Position numbers and translations under genes: made by a program
Assembly (NCBI RefSeq): GCF_036227485.1
Contig: NZ_CP109479.1
Coordinates: 1,798,001 to 1,862,000 of the forward strand
Direction: 5' to 3'
Source of the DNA: Streptomyces sp. NBC_01451
GTDB lineage: Bacteria > Actinomycetota > Actinomycetes > Streptomycetales > Streptomycetaceae
Length of the DNA stretch: 64,000 nt
In this document: in pieces, positions 35,720 to 44,151 of the stretch
Layout: every line of letters starts with the position of its first letter
Numbering within the stretch: the first letter of the stretch is position 1
The notes under the pieces: model-generated
The model's database searches: none
What the model was told of the DNA's origin: nothing
What the model saw: the letters and a program-made list of their open reading frames with translations, nothing else

Positions 35720-36112
35720 TCACTTGCCGCCGACGCCCTTCGTGCCGATGCCGATGATCCGGTGGTCTCGGGTCAGGTCGACGACCAGCCCGGTGGTGCT
35801 GCCGGGGCTTCTCGAGCCCCAGGTCAGCGTGATGCCGGCCTCCGCGTGATCGGCGGTGCCGTTGTCGGTGACCGTCCAGCGGACGGGGACGTCCTGGGCG
35901 CGCAGGACGCCGTCCGCGTGGTTCTTCGCCTCCCAGGCGACCAGCTTCTTCAGACAGTCGGCGTGGATGTCGTACTTGCGGAGTTCCGCCGCGAGCCTTC
36001 CGCCGTCACCGGGGCCGCTCCGGGCGTCGATGCAGGCGCCGTAGAAGTCGGCGACGCGCGTCACGGAGTCGGACTGGCTGCCGGTCACCGTCCGGGGCGC
36101 CCGGACGGTCAC
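35720..36112 (-). CDS. Small Streptomyces protein of unknown function with eroded N-terminus
   Basis: The C-terminal 120 residues look like a real exported-type domain: SQSDSVTRVADFYGACIDAR, ELRKYDIHADCLKKLVAWEA, GVLRAQDVPVRWTVTDNG and the closing LTRDHRIIGIGTKGVGG. I recall related small hypothetical proteins in Streptomyces that carry a signal peptide. Here only AVALALGIVTV of such a peptide is readable, with no start codon at its beginning. A GTG at 36112 is the nearest start and would lose it. The gene may be decayed or may start far upstream (ATG 36346). Confidence 0.45.
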   Translation of the reverse strand: MTVRAPRTVTGSQSDSVTRVADFYGACIDARSGPGDGGRLAAELRKYDIHADCLKKLVAWEAKNHADGVLRAQDVPVRWTVTDNGTADHAEAGITLTWGSRSPGSTTGLVVDLTRDHRIIGIGTKGVGGK

Positions 36113-36269
36113 GATCCCGAGGGCGAGAGCGACGGCACGGCAACGGGCACGTACGCCCGCCGAGCCGGGGACATCCGCGGAACCAACTGCGCCCACGGCA
36201 CCGGACACGTCCGCCGAAGCGCGTACGTCCGGCGCGGGGGACGCTCCCGCGGAGCCGGCCGCCCCCGAC

Positions 36270-37076
36270 GTGTCCGCTCCCGCCGCCCGTCCCGCCGTCC
36301 GGCGCCCCTGGTACCGCCACCGGCGGATCGCGGTCACCACGGCCATGGCCGGCACGCTCCTCGCCACACTGGGCACGCTGGGCAGTCTGTCGGCCCTGTC
36401 CACCGGCCACTCCCCGCCGAAGGGCTCCCCGGAACCCTCCCCCACCCCCACCAAGGAATCCTCCGCGCCGATCGCCTGGACCGCGAACTCCCAGGCCTGG
36501 TCTCTCGGCTGCGGCCACGACTACGTCATCGCCAAGCCGCCGGGGCAGGTCCCTCCGCCGCCGGCCGCGCAGGACGCCGGTCCTTGGGCGGCGACGCAGC
36601 AGGCGGTGCACGGAGGCGACACCAACGTCGAGATCTCGGTGCAGGGACGGACCTCGGCAGCGGTCGTCCTGGAGGCGCTGCGCGTCCGGGTGGTCGGGCG
36701 GAGCGACCCGGCCGGGGGTACCGCGTACTCGATGGACCAGGGCTGCGGCGGCTCGATCACTCCCCGGTACTTCTCCGTCGACCTCGACAGGGACCGGCCC
36801 GTCGCCCGCCCGACGGCCGGAGACGACGTGGGGACGCCGATCCCGGCGGTGCGCTTCCCCTACCGCGTCTCCGCCCAGGACCCGGAGGTGCTGCTGGTCA
36901 CCGCCCGGACCGTGACCTGCGACTGCCGCTGGTACCTGGAGCTCGACTGGTCCTCCCGGGGCAGCGCCGGCACGGTCCGCATCGACGACGCCGGCCGGCC
37001 GTTCCGGACCAGCGGCATCAAGGGGCTGCCCCGCTACTGGTACTCGATGCGCGAGTGGGTCCCGCGCAAGGACTGA
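36270..37076 (+). CDS. Single-span membrane protein of a Streptomyces-specific family
   Basis: 268 residues from GTG 36270. A short Pro/Ala-rich cytoplasmic start with RRPWYRHRR precedes one membrane helix (IAVTTAMAGTLLATLGTLGS, about 20-39), a Pro/Ser-rich linker and an extracellular domain. That domain contains the signatures CGHDYVIAKPPGQVPPPPAA, AVHGGDTNVEISVQGRTSAA, LRVRVVGRSDP and CDCRWYLELDWSS. I recall this family in many copies in Streptomyces, often near helix-turn-helix regulators. Function unknown. Confidence 0.7.
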   Translation: MSAPAARPAVRRPWYRHRRIAVTTAMAGTLLATLGTLGSLSALSTGHSPPKGSPEPSPTPTKESSAPIAWTANSQAWSLGCGHDYVIAKPPGQVPPPPAAQDAGPWAATQQAVHGGDTNVEISVQGRTSAAVVLEALRVRVVGRSDPAGGTAYSMDQGCGGSITPRYFSVDLDRDRPVARPTAGDDVGTPIPAVRFPYRVSAQDPEVLLVTARTVTCDCRWYLELDWSSRGSAGTVRIDDAGRPFRTSGIKGLPRYWYSMREWVPRKD

Positions 37077-37110
37077 GCAGCCCTTTCCCCCGCGTCCCGT
37101 CGCCGCCCCG

Positions 37111-38994
37111 TCACATGTCCCAGACGGCGGCGGCCGTACGGTCGTCCGCGTATCCCTTGACCCGTACCTGGGTGTCCGCGAGGAACGCGGCGAGGCCGGG
37201 CGGAGTGCCGCCGGACCACCGTCCCGTGAGGTACTCGCACAGCTCGGGCTCACCGCGCAACGGCTCGGCGAGGCCGCCGGTGCACAGCAGGAGCGTGTCG
37301 CCGGGGCGGGCGACGGAGGCACGGAAACGGAAGGGTTCGCGGCGCGGTTCGGGGGCGGGCTCGTACGGGCTCGGCGGTGTCGTGATCCCGAGGTCCATGG
37401 TGAGCCGGTCCCCGTCCGGGGTCTCGTGCGGCGGCGAGCCGAATCCGACGACGGGCTCACCGGCCGGGATGTCGGCGACCCGCGGCTCGATGTCCTGCCA
37501 CTCGCCGTCCCGGAGCCGGAACAGTCCGCCCGCGCCCACGCCGAAGAAGACGCGCGTACGGCAGTCGGGGTCGGCGGGCAGCAGCAGGCAGCGCAGGCCC
37601 GCGGTGTACTCCTCGGGCTCGATGCCCTGCTCGGCGGCGCTCGCCCGGAGCCTGCCGAGGCTGCGGTCGGTGAGCCGTTGCAGCCCCGACTTGAGGTCAC
37701 CACGCCGGGCGGCGCGGAGATCCTCGGCGAGCCGTGCGTGGCTGCGCCCCACCGCGCGCCCGATCCACTGGCAGGCCTCGGCGGCGGCCCGGTGCGCGCC
37801 GGGCGTGGCACGGGCGCCGGTCGCCATCGCGATGAGGACGAGCGCGTTGTCGCCCGCTCCGAAGCGGGCGGTGAGGAGGGAGTCGCGGCGGGGCTCGCCC
37901 CTGAACCGCGCGGAGTCCCCGCGCAGCGAGACGGCCCGGAGCGCGCAGACACCGTAGTGCGCCCCGTCGAGCACGGTGTCCGCGACGAGGTCCCCCAGGT
38001 CGTCGGGGTCGGCGGGCGGGAGGGCGGTGGGTTCGGGGGCGTAGGTGGGGGGACCTGAGCCGACGTGGCCGACGGTGGCGGGAGGCCCGTCGACGGCGAG
38101 GGCGGAGGAGGACGACCCGGGCGTTGCCGGGCTCGCCGGTGCCCCCTGCGCCCGCGGTGCCTCGGACGGCAGCGCGGGCACGTCCCGGCGGGTGGGGGTA
38201 CGGAGGACCGGGGCGCGGAGGACGGAGAAGTCGGCCGGGGATCCGTCCTGGGCGGGATCGGCGGGGATGTCGTCGCGTGGGTCGGAGTGGTGGGGCGGTG
38301 ACCCCGAGGGGGGCCTGTCCGGGGTGTCCTCCCGGGCGGACACGGGCGCGGAGGCGGAGACAGGGTCGGTCGCGGCGGGCGGACGCGGCGGTGCGTCCCA
38401 CACGGCGTCCGTGGCCTCCGTCATGTCGGCGCCTGTCTCCTGGGCGCTCCCGCCGGGCGGACCGGCGGCCCCGTCCGCGAAGGCGGCGCCGGGCGCGGAC
38501 GGCCCCGTACGGTCCTGGAAGCCCGGCGGCTTGGGGCCGGGCGGGAAGGACGCGGGGCTCCGGGGCATGGCGGGCGGCGGCTCCCAGGGGGCGCGGGGCT
38601 GTCCGGGCCCGCTGTTCCGGGCCGCGTCCCACGCACCCCGGGGTTCCCCGCCGCGCTGCGGCGGAAGTGCGGAAACCGGCGGGAACGCGGGCGCCGGAGA
38701 GGATACGGGCGGCGCAGGGGACGCGGGCGGCGCCGTCTCGTACCACTCCTCGAACGCGCCGGAGGTGCCGAAGGCATCCCCCGCCACGGGCTCGCGCCCG
38801 AACACCGCGCCTCTCCCGTCCCGTTCGGGATGCGCGTCGGCCTTCGCGGCGTCCACGGTGCCCGACGCCGAGGCGAACCGGTCGTCCAGGGAGTCGCCCG
38901 CGGCCGTGGGCCCGGTGTCCTCGGTGGAGTCGTCGTACAACTGCCCCCACCAGTCGTCCTCGTGACCGGTGGACCTCTCCCCCTGCTGGCTCAT
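37111..38994 (-). CDS. PP2C-like protein phosphatase with long disordered N-terminus
   Basis: A 627-residue protein from ATG 38994 (MSQQGERSTGHEDDWWGQLY). Residues 40 to about 330 are a Pro/Ala/Gly-rich disordered region. The C-terminal 290 residues resemble a PPM/PP2C domain: GAHYGVCALRAVSLRGDSAR, GDNALVLIAMATGA, RVFFGVGAGGLFRLRDG, PGDTLLLCTGGLAEPLRG and GYADDRTAAAVWD, the last carrying the metal-site DD. Some early Asp residues of canonical PP2C are replaced, so activity should be tested. It probably acts on Ser/Thr phosphoproteins in the cytoplasm. Confidence 0.72.
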   Translation of the reverse strand: MSQQGERSTGHEDDWWGQLYDDSTEDTGPTAAGDSLDDRFASASGTVDAAKADAHPERDGRGAVFGREPVAGDAFGTSGAFEEWYETAPPASPAPPVSSPAPAFPPVSALPPQRGGEPRGAWDAARNSGPGQPRAPWEPPPAMPRSPASFPPGPKPPGFQDRTGPSAPGAAFADGAAGPPGGSAQETGADMTEATDAVWDAPPRPPAATDPVSASAPVSAREDTPDRPPSGSPPHHSDPRDDIPADPAQDGSPADFSVLRAPVLRTPTRRDVPALPSEAPRAQGAPASPATPGSSSSALAVDGPPATVGHVGSGPPTYAPEPTALPPADPDDLGDLVADTVLDGAHYGVCALRAVSLRGDSARFRGEPRRDSLLTARFGAGDNALVLIAMATGARATPGAHRAAAEACQWIGRAVGRSHARLAEDLRAARRGDLKSGLQRLTDRSLGRLRASAAEQGIEPEEYTAGLRCLLLPADPDCRTRVFFGVGAGGLFRLRDGEWQDIEPRVADIPAGEPVVGFGSPPHETPDGDRLTMDLGITTPPSPYEPAPEPRREPFRFRASVARPGDTLLLCTGGLAEPLRGEPELCEYLTGRWSGGTPPGLAAFLADTQVRVKGYADDRTAAAVWDM

Positions 38995-39365
38995 GACCTC
39001 AATTGTCCACCGGATGGCCCGGTTGAAAACGGGGCATCCGGAAAATCCGGTGGGGTGTTCCGTCCTGAACGGCGTGTTCGACGGCGTGTCGGATGACATG
39101 ACGAACACCCGTACGAAACAAGTCGCCGGGCGGTCCCACCCCCCACGGGAGAACCGCCCGGCGACGCCGGGGGGACCTGGGCCGGTCCGCTCCGACCCGA
39201 GTGTGACGGGTCTTCCTTGGGTTCCGCTGTGGTTCGCCGTGGCGACACCCCGGCAGTGGGACGGGACCGGCGGGCTCGCCCGGTACGCCGGACCAGGCCG
39301 CTCCCCGCACTCCCCACCGCTCCCCCTGACCTGCGCTTTCGCCAGTCCTCCGGCACTCTGGGCAG
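38995..39365. other. 371-base gap with one hairpin
   Basis: No convincing gene. A perfect 13-base inverted repeat, GTCGCCGGGCGGT at 39122-39134 and ACCGCCCGGCGAC at 39153-39165, encloses an 18-base loop and could act as a terminator or leader structure. The promoter of the minus-strand phosphatase gene and that of the plus-strand DUF456 gene must also lie here. Confidence 0.4.
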
Positions 39366-39848
39366 ATGGGCGCGTCGGATCTCCTGCTGATCGGCCTGGT
39401 CATGGTGTTCGGGCTGTGCGGAGTGCTGGTGCCCGGGGTGCCGGGGTCGTGGCTCGTGTGGGCCGCGGTCCTGTGGTGGGCGCTGAAGGAACCGCAGGCG
39501 GTCTCCTGGTGGGTGCTCGTGGGCACGACGGGCGTCCTGTTCCTGTCCCAGGTGGTCCGCTGGCAGCTGCCCCCACGCCGGCTGCGCGCGGGCGGCGCCA
39601 CCCCTCGAATGGCGGTGTACGCCGGGGTCGGCGCCCTTCTCGGCTTCTTCCTGCTGCCCGTGCTCGGCGCGTTCCCCGGGTTCGTGGGCGGCGCCTACCT
39701 CCACGAGCGGCTCCGGCTCGGCCGGCACCGCGAGGCTGTGGCGGCGGTACGGCGGGTGATGCGGGCGGGTGGCACCAGCGTCTTCATCGAGCTCTTCACC
39801 TGCCTGCTGATCACGGGCGCGTGGCTGGGTGCCACGCTCTGGGGCTGA
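39366..39848 (+). CDS. DUF456 membrane protein
   Basis: A 160-residue integral membrane protein. Segments DLLLIGLVMVFGLCGVLVPG, WLVWAAVLWWALK, SWWVLVGTTGVLFLSQVVRW, YAGVGALLGFFLLPVLGAFP and FIELFTCLLITGAWLGATLW give five spans, and VPGVPGSWLVWAA is the usual DUF456 signature. No known function. No ribosome site precedes the ATG, so a leaderless transcript is possible. Confidence 0.8.
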   Translation: MGASDLLLIGLVMVFGLCGVLVPGVPGSWLVWAAVLWWALKEPQAVSWWVLVGTTGVLFLSQVVRWQLPPRRLRAGGATPRMAVYAGVGALLGFFLLPVLGAFPGFVGGAYLHERLRLGRHREAVAAVRRVMRAGGTSVFIELFTCLLITGAWLGATLWG

Positions 39849-39961
39849 CACGGCGGGAGGTGCTCGCGCGACGGGAGGGACGGGGCCGCGCGCCGCGTTG
39901 CCGGGACCCCGGCGAGGGGACGGCCGAACCCGCCCCGCGATGGGGCGAGTTCGGCGATCGC

Positions 39962-41233
39962 TCACAGTCTCCTGAGGTCGGCCAGTTTGATCGTGTCGGC
40001 CATGGCCCGCATGCCGGCGTCGTTGAAGTGGAGGTGGTCACCCGGGTCGTAGGCGGCCCGCATGCGGTGCGGGAACGCCGGGTCGCGAACGGCGGCGTCG
40101 AAGTCGACGACCGCGTCGAAGATGCCGCCGGTGCGGATGAGGGTGTTCACCTCCCGGCGTACGGACTCACGGGCCTCGCTCCACCTCCCGTGGCCGCCGT
40201 ACGGCGTGATGGTGGCGCCGATGACGCGGATGCCGCGGGCGTGCGCGCGGCTCACGAGCGACTTGTACGCCTCCGCGAAGGCGCGCGGGACGGTCTGCTC
40301 GGGGGTGCCGTTGATGTCGTTGATGCCCTCGAACACGATCAGCGCGCGCACCCCGGTCCGCGAGAGGACGTCGGCGTCGAAGCGGGTCAGGGCGCGCGGG
40401 CCGACGCCGTCGAGGAGGACGCGGTTGCCGGAGATGCCCGCGTTGAGAACGCCGAGGCGGCGGTTCGGGGGCAGCGCGGCGAGCCGGTCGGCGAGGCGGT
40501 CGGGCCAGCGGCGGTCGGTGTCGGTGGTCGTGCCGCCGCCGTCGGTGAGGGAGTCGCCGAGTGCGACCACGCTGCCGGCGGCGGGTGCGTCGAGGACGTC
40601 CACGCCGGTGACGTAGTACCAGGAGCTGAGGGTCTTGGTGTAGGCGTCGCCGTCCTCCGCGGCGGCCCAGTCGCCGCTCGGGGCAAGGAAGTTGGTCTGC
40701 TTGGCCGTCCGGTGGTAGGTCGCCGGACCGGAGTCCCCGGGGGTGTGGACCGTGACGAGCAGGTTGGTGTCGGCCGGTACGGCGAGCTTGACGGCGTCGG
40801 TGACCCGGTCCTCGCCCGCCGGGATCGTCACCGTGGAGGCGCCCGCGAAGGTGGCCGTACGCATCGAGCCGGGCACGGCGTCCGGGCTCTTCGGTTCGCC
40901 GGGTTCCTGGAGGGCGACGGTGACCGCGCCGAGGCGGAGCGGCCGGGTGCCGAGCCGGTTGGTGAGGCGGACGCGCAGTGCGCTGCCGCCGACGCTGACG
41001 TGCAGGACGTTGCGGTAGGTGGCGCCGGGCCTGGCGGCGACGGTGCCGGAGGCGGCGGCCTCCCAGGTCCCGGTCCAGACGCGGGGAACCGGGGTTTCCC
41101 GCATGGGAGACGGGAGGGGGGCCGGGGATGGTGCGGGGGTGCTCCCCGTGTCGGCTCTCGCTGCGGGCGGGGCGAGGGCCAGGGCGGTCACCAGGGCCGC
41201 GAGGCTGTGCCGAACCATGATCGCGCGGGTCAT
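39962..41233 (-). CDS. Secreted SGNH/GDSL hydrolase
   Basis: A 423-residue exported esterase/lipase-like enzyme. A signal peptide (HSLAALVTALALAPPAARA) is followed by a Pro/Ser linker and a beta-rich accessory region. The SGNH catalytic domain then begins at VVALGDSLTDGGG (nucleophile Ser in GDSL), with the Gly in LNAGISGNRVL, the Asn in FEGINDING and the Asp/His in YDPGDHLHFNDAG. It is probably a cell-surface or secreted esterase acting on acetylated polysaccharide or lipid. Confidence 0.9.
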   Translation of the reverse strand: MTRAIMVRHSLAALVTALALAPPAARADTGSTPAPSPAPLPSPMRETPVPRVWTGTWEAAASGTVAARPGATYRNVLHVSVGGSALRVRLTNRLGTRPLRLGAVTVALQEPGEPKSPDAVPGSMRTATFAGASTVTIPAGEDRVTDAVKLAVPADTNLLVTVHTPGDSGPATYHRTAKQTNFLAPSGDWAAAEDGDAYTKTLSSWYYVTGVDVLDAPAAGSVVALGDSLTDGGGTTTDTDRRWPDRLADRLAALPPNRRLGVLNAGISGNRVLLDGVGPRALTRFDADVLSRTGVRALIVFEGINDINGTPEQTVPRAFAEAYKSLVSRAHARGIRVIGATITPYGGHGRWSEARESVRREVNTLIRTGGIFDAVVDFDAAVRDPAFPHRMRAAYDPGDHLHFNDAGMRAMADTIKLADLRRL

Positions 41234-41362
41234 GTGCGCATGGTTCCCCGAGCGGTGAGCAGCGCCAACGCAATGTCACACCCATGGCGGCACGCACGTA
41301 TGTTCGCACTTACACCCGCGTTTCCGCTGCGCCTGCCGGGGCCGCCGTGTTTGGCTTCCGGC

Positions 41363-41734
41363 ATGACCGAATTCAGCGCGGCCGAGCGTGCCTATCTCAG
41401 GACCCAGCGCCTGGGACGGCTGGCCACCGTCGACCCCAACGGGCAGCCGCAGGCGAACCCCGTCGGCTTCTTCCCGCAGGACGACGGGACCATCCTCATC
41501 GGCGGTCACGCGATGGGCAGCACCAAGAAGTGGCGCAACCTGGAGAAGAACCCGAAGGTCGCGCTGGTCGTCGACGACGTGGTGAGCGTGAGCCCCTGGA
41601 AGGTGCGCGGCGTCGACATCCGGGGCGAGGCCGAACTCCTCACCGGACCGCACGGGTTGGGCCCCCGCTTCAGCGAGGAAGTGATCCGCGTCCACCCGAG
41701 GCGCATCCACAGCTGGGGCCTGGAGGAGAACTGA
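41363..41734 (+). CDS. PPOX-class F420-dependent oxidoreductase family protein
   Basis: A 123-residue split-barrel protein of the pyridoxamine 5'-phosphate oxidase-like class. It starts MTEFSAAERAYLRTQRLGRL and has ATVDPNGQPQANPVGF, GGHAMGSTKKWRNLEKNPKV and WKVRGVDIRGEAELL, characteristic of small F420-binding members. They reduce small molecules with F420H2 or FMN. No clear ribosome site precedes the ATG. Confidence 0.8.
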   Translation: MTEFSAAERAYLRTQRLGRLATVDPNGQPQANPVGFFPQDDGTILIGGHAMGSTKKWRNLEKNPKVALVVDDVVSVSPWKVRGVDIRGEAELLTGPHGLGPRFSEEVIRVHPRRIHSWGLEEN

Positions 41735-41747
41735 GGACCGGTCACCG

Positions 41748-42284
41748 TCACGGGGGCAGCGGAACACCTTCCAGACCGAGCAGGTGACGCTTGCGGTCGA
41801 GGCCGCCCGCGTATCCCGTGAGGGAACCGTCCGCGCCGATCACCCGGTGGCAGGGCCGCAGGACGAGCAGCGGATTGGCGCCGATCGCCCCGCCGACGGC
41901 CCGTACGGCGGCCCTCGGGGCCCCGATCCGCGCGGCGATCCACCCGTAGGTGGCGGTCTCCCCGTACGGCACCGAGTCGAGGGCGTCCCAGACGCGCTGC
42001 CGGAATTCCGTCCCGGTGCTTCGCAACTCCAGCCGGAACCGGGTGAGTTCACCGGCGAAGTAGGCGGCGAGCTGTGCTTCCGCCGCCCGGAAGGGCCCGG
42101 GGTCCCGCCGCCATCCCTCCTCGGCACCCCGCACGCTCCGGCCGCCCTTCTGACCGGGTACGGAGAGGGACGTCAGCGCGCCCGACCCGTCGGCGGTGAG
42201 GAGGAGTTGGCCGAGCGGGCTGTCGAGGACGGTCCAGTGGACGGTCTCGGCGGCGGTCGCGGAAACAGCGGGGTGTGTCGTCAT
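41748..42284 (-). CDS. ogt: Methylated-DNA--protein-cysteine methyltransferase
   Basis: A 178-residue Ogt/MGMT suicide enzyme that transfers methyl groups from O6-methylguanine to its own Cys. The active site is PCHRVIG near residue 140. The helix-turn-helix part (FRQRVWDALDSVPYGETATY) and GAIGANPLLVLRPCHR are typical. The ATG at 42284 overlaps the stop of the ada/alkA relic (ATGA), preserving a former operon arrangement. Confidence 0.93.
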   Translation of the reverse strand: MTTHPAVSATAAETVHWTVLDSPLGQLLLTADGSGALTSLSVPGQKGGRSVRGAEEGWRRDPGPFRAAEAQLAAYFAGELTRFRLELRSTGTEFRQRVWDALDSVPYGETATYGWIAARIGAPRAAVRAVGGAIGANPLLVLRPCHRVIGADGSLTGYAGGLDRKRHLLGLEGVPLPP

Positions 42285-42455
42285 GATGCGGGCTCCCACT
42301 CGCCTGCGGCGATGAGGTGATGGAGGGCGTACGAGCGCCAGGGGCGCCAGGTGTCGGGCACGTCCACGCCGGACGGCGCGACGTCGGGGTCGCCGAGGGC
42401 GCGGGCCCGGATCCCTGCTGCGCACGGCGGCGTACCTGGTGTCCTGGTCGGTCAC
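42281..42455 (-). pseudogene. Deleted ada/alkA alkylation-repair gene (both ends left)
   Basis: From GTG 42455 the sequence reads TDQDTRYAAVRSRD, the usual N-terminus of Ada/AlkA fusion proteins as I recall them in Streptomyces. It then changes frame and reads GIRARALGDPDVAPSG and WRPWRSYALHHLIAAGEW to a TGA that overlaps the ogt start. The latter matches the C-terminus of the AlkA glycosylase domain. Almost the whole gene between these ends, more than 1 kb in an intact homologue, has been lost in one deletion with its junction near 42410. The product cannot function. Confidence 0.72.
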
Positions 42456-42599
42456 GCTGCCCAGTCTGCGGTACGGGGGGGGGAGGGCGCCGCCGGCGGC
42501 TGTCGGACATGACGATTCCCACCCGACCGCCCGTCCCGGTCCGTTTGCCGGGCACCCTCGAACCGCAGGCGGCGCGCCTCAGGACCGCTCGGCATCTCA

Positions 42600-42672
42600 G
42601 CCCGTCCGGCGCTTGAGGACGAGCGCGTTCAGCGCGAAGAGGGGTCCGGGAGCGCAGCCCCCGGACCCACGC
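42600..42672 (-). terminator. Dispersed-repeat type terminator after rsgA
   Basis: A CCCGTCCGGCGCTTGAGGAC element, a common Streptomyces intergenic motif, leads into the hairpin GGGTCCGGG (42642-42650) and CCCGGACCC (42660-42668). It lies just downstream of the rsgA stop at 42683 and probably ends that transcript. Confidence 0.55.
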
Positions 42673-42682
42673 CCAACCACCC

Positions 42683-43861
42683 TTACCGCTGCCGCCCCCG
42701 CTTCGCCTCCATCGCGGCCTTCCCCTCCGCCCCCTTCTTCTTCCAGTCCTTGCGGATCTCCGCCCGCAACCGCGCATCGGTCTTGGCGACGATGTACTGG
42801 TTCTCCCGCAGCAGCTTGCGGTAGCTGTCGAGCCGCCGCTGCGGCAGCGCACCCGAGTCGAGCGCCTCCAGCACCGCGCATCCGGGCTCCGCCGTGTGGG
42901 CGCAGTCCTGGAAACGGCATCCGGCGGCCAGCTCCTCGATCTCGGCGAAGACCTGCCCGACGCCGGTTCCGGCGTCCCAGAGGCCGACGCCCCGCAGCCC
43001 CGGGGTGTCGATGAGGACGCCCCCGCCGGGCAGGACGAGCAGATTGCGGGTGGTCGTGGTGTGCCGGCCCTTGCCGTCGGCGTCACGGGTGGCCTGAACG
43101 TCCATGACGTCCACACCGAGGAGCGCGTTCGCGAGGGTCGACTTGCCCGCACCGGACTGGCCGAGCAGCACTGCCGTGCCGCCGGCGACAACGGCAGCGA
43201 GGACGTCGACGCCGTCGCCGTTGGTGGAGCTGACGGTGAGCACCGGCACCCCGGGGGCCGCGGCCTCCACGTCCTGGACGAGATACGCGAGCGTCGTGGC
43301 GTCCGGTACGAGGTCGGCCTTGGTGAGCACCACGACGGGCTGCGCACCCGGTTCCCAGGAGAGCTCCGACGTGCGCAGCAGGGCGTCACCACTCGAACTG
43401 GACATGGCGAGCGCCAGGAACCGCTCGATGCGCCCGAGGTCGAATTCGACCGCGAGCGACACACAGATGACGACGTGGTCGATGTTGGTGGCCAGCACCT
43501 GGCCCTCGGAACGCTTCGACGAGGTCGAGCGCACGAACGCGGTACGGCGCGGGAGGAGTGTCCGCACGTAGCGCGGGTCGCCGCCTTCGGGGTCGACGGC
43601 CACCCAGTCCCCCGTGCAGACGACCTTCATCGGGTCGCGGGGGACGACGAACTCGGTGTCGGCACGGACGGTGCCGACGGGGGTGACGACATCGCACAGG
43701 CCCCGGTCGACCCGCACGACACGACCGGGCAGGAGACCCTGCTCGGCGAACGGGGCGAACTCGGCCTCCCAGCCCGCATCCCAGCCGTACGGCACGAGCG
43801 GATGCGAGAGAGACGAGGACGAACCCAGGAGAGAGGAGAAAGACAAGGGGTGACCCTTCAC
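42683..43861 (-). CDS. rsgA: RsgA ribosome small-subunit-dependent GTPase
   Basis: A 392-residue circularly permuted GTPase that assists late 30S subunit maturation. After an OB-fold N-terminus come the motifs in permuted order: VVVLTKADL (G4), SSTNGDGV (G5), GQSGAGKSTLANAL (G1), RHTTTTRNL (G2) and IDTPGLRG (G3). The C-terminal zinc site is CRFQDCAHTAEPGC. I chose GTG 43861 as start; the frame stays open to 43987, but there the sequence belongs to a separate leader ORF. Confidence 0.93.
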   Translation of the reverse strand: MKGHPLSFSSLLGSSSSLSHPLVPYGWDAGWEAEFAPFAEQGLLPGRVVRVDRGLCDVVTPVGTVRADTEFVVPRDPMKVVCTGDWVAVDPEGGDPRYVRTLLPRRTAFVRSTSSKRSEGQVLATNIDHVVICVSLAVEFDLGRIERFLALAMSSSSGDALLRTSELSWEPGAQPVVVLTKADLVPDATTLAYLVQDVEAAAPGVPVLTVSSTNGDGVDVLAAVVAGGTAVLLGQSGAGKSTLANALLGVDVMDVQATRDADGKGRHTTTTRNLLVLPGGGVLIDTPGLRGVGLWDAGTGVGQVFAEIEELAAGCRFQDCAHTAEPGCAVLEALDSGALPQRRLDSYRKLLRENQYIVAKTDARLRAEIRKDWKKKGAEGKAAMEAKRGRQR

Positions 43862-43908
43862 AAGGGTGGCCCCGGCACCGCGCTCACTGACGCGGAAGAG
43901 AAAAGAGG

Positions 43909-43980
43909 TCAGCCGGAGGCCACGGGAGTGGACTTGATGAACTTCCGGATGCGGGCAGCGCCCATCTCGACGACAGCCAT
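43909..43980 (-). CDS. 23-residue leader peptide upstream of rsgA
   Basis: ATG 43980 follows a near-perfect GGGAGGTGTGACCG ribosome site and encodes MAVVEMGAARIRKFIKSTPV then ASG and stop. The peptide is basic and not hydrophobic. Its stop is 47 bases before the rsgA start. The quality of the ribosome site suggests real translation, perhaps to control rsgA. I do not recognise the peptide. Confidence 0.5.
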   Translation of the reverse strand: MAVVEMGAARIRKFIKSTPVASG

Positions 43981-44007
43981 CGGTCACACCTCCCAGGTCA
44001 GATCACC

Positions 44008-44030
44008 CGCGGCGACTGCGAGTCGCCGCG
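44008..44030 (-). promoter_or_regulatory. Perfect leader hairpin upstream of the rsgA leader ORF
   Basis: CGCGGCGACT (44008-44017) and AGTCGCCGCG (44021-44030) form a 10-base stem with a 3-base loop. It lies in the presumed 5' leader of the rsgA transcript, after a TAGGGT -10-like element (about 44045-44050 on the minus strand). Confidence 0.45.
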
Positions 44031-44151
44031 CGAACAGCCCCGACCCTAGAGGTACCCGGGGCCGCGGCGCCACCGAATTACGGCGCGTCTGCCGCCGGAT
44101 TCCCGCGGGTGGCGGCCTCGCCGTCGCGCGCCGACGGCTCCGCCCGGCCGC

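Noticed and set aside
35339..37957. An 872-codon plus-strand open frame
   Set aside because: It runs antisense to the eroded gene at 35720 and the phosphatase gene and in another frame of the gene at 36270. No motif is present beyond the first few codons.
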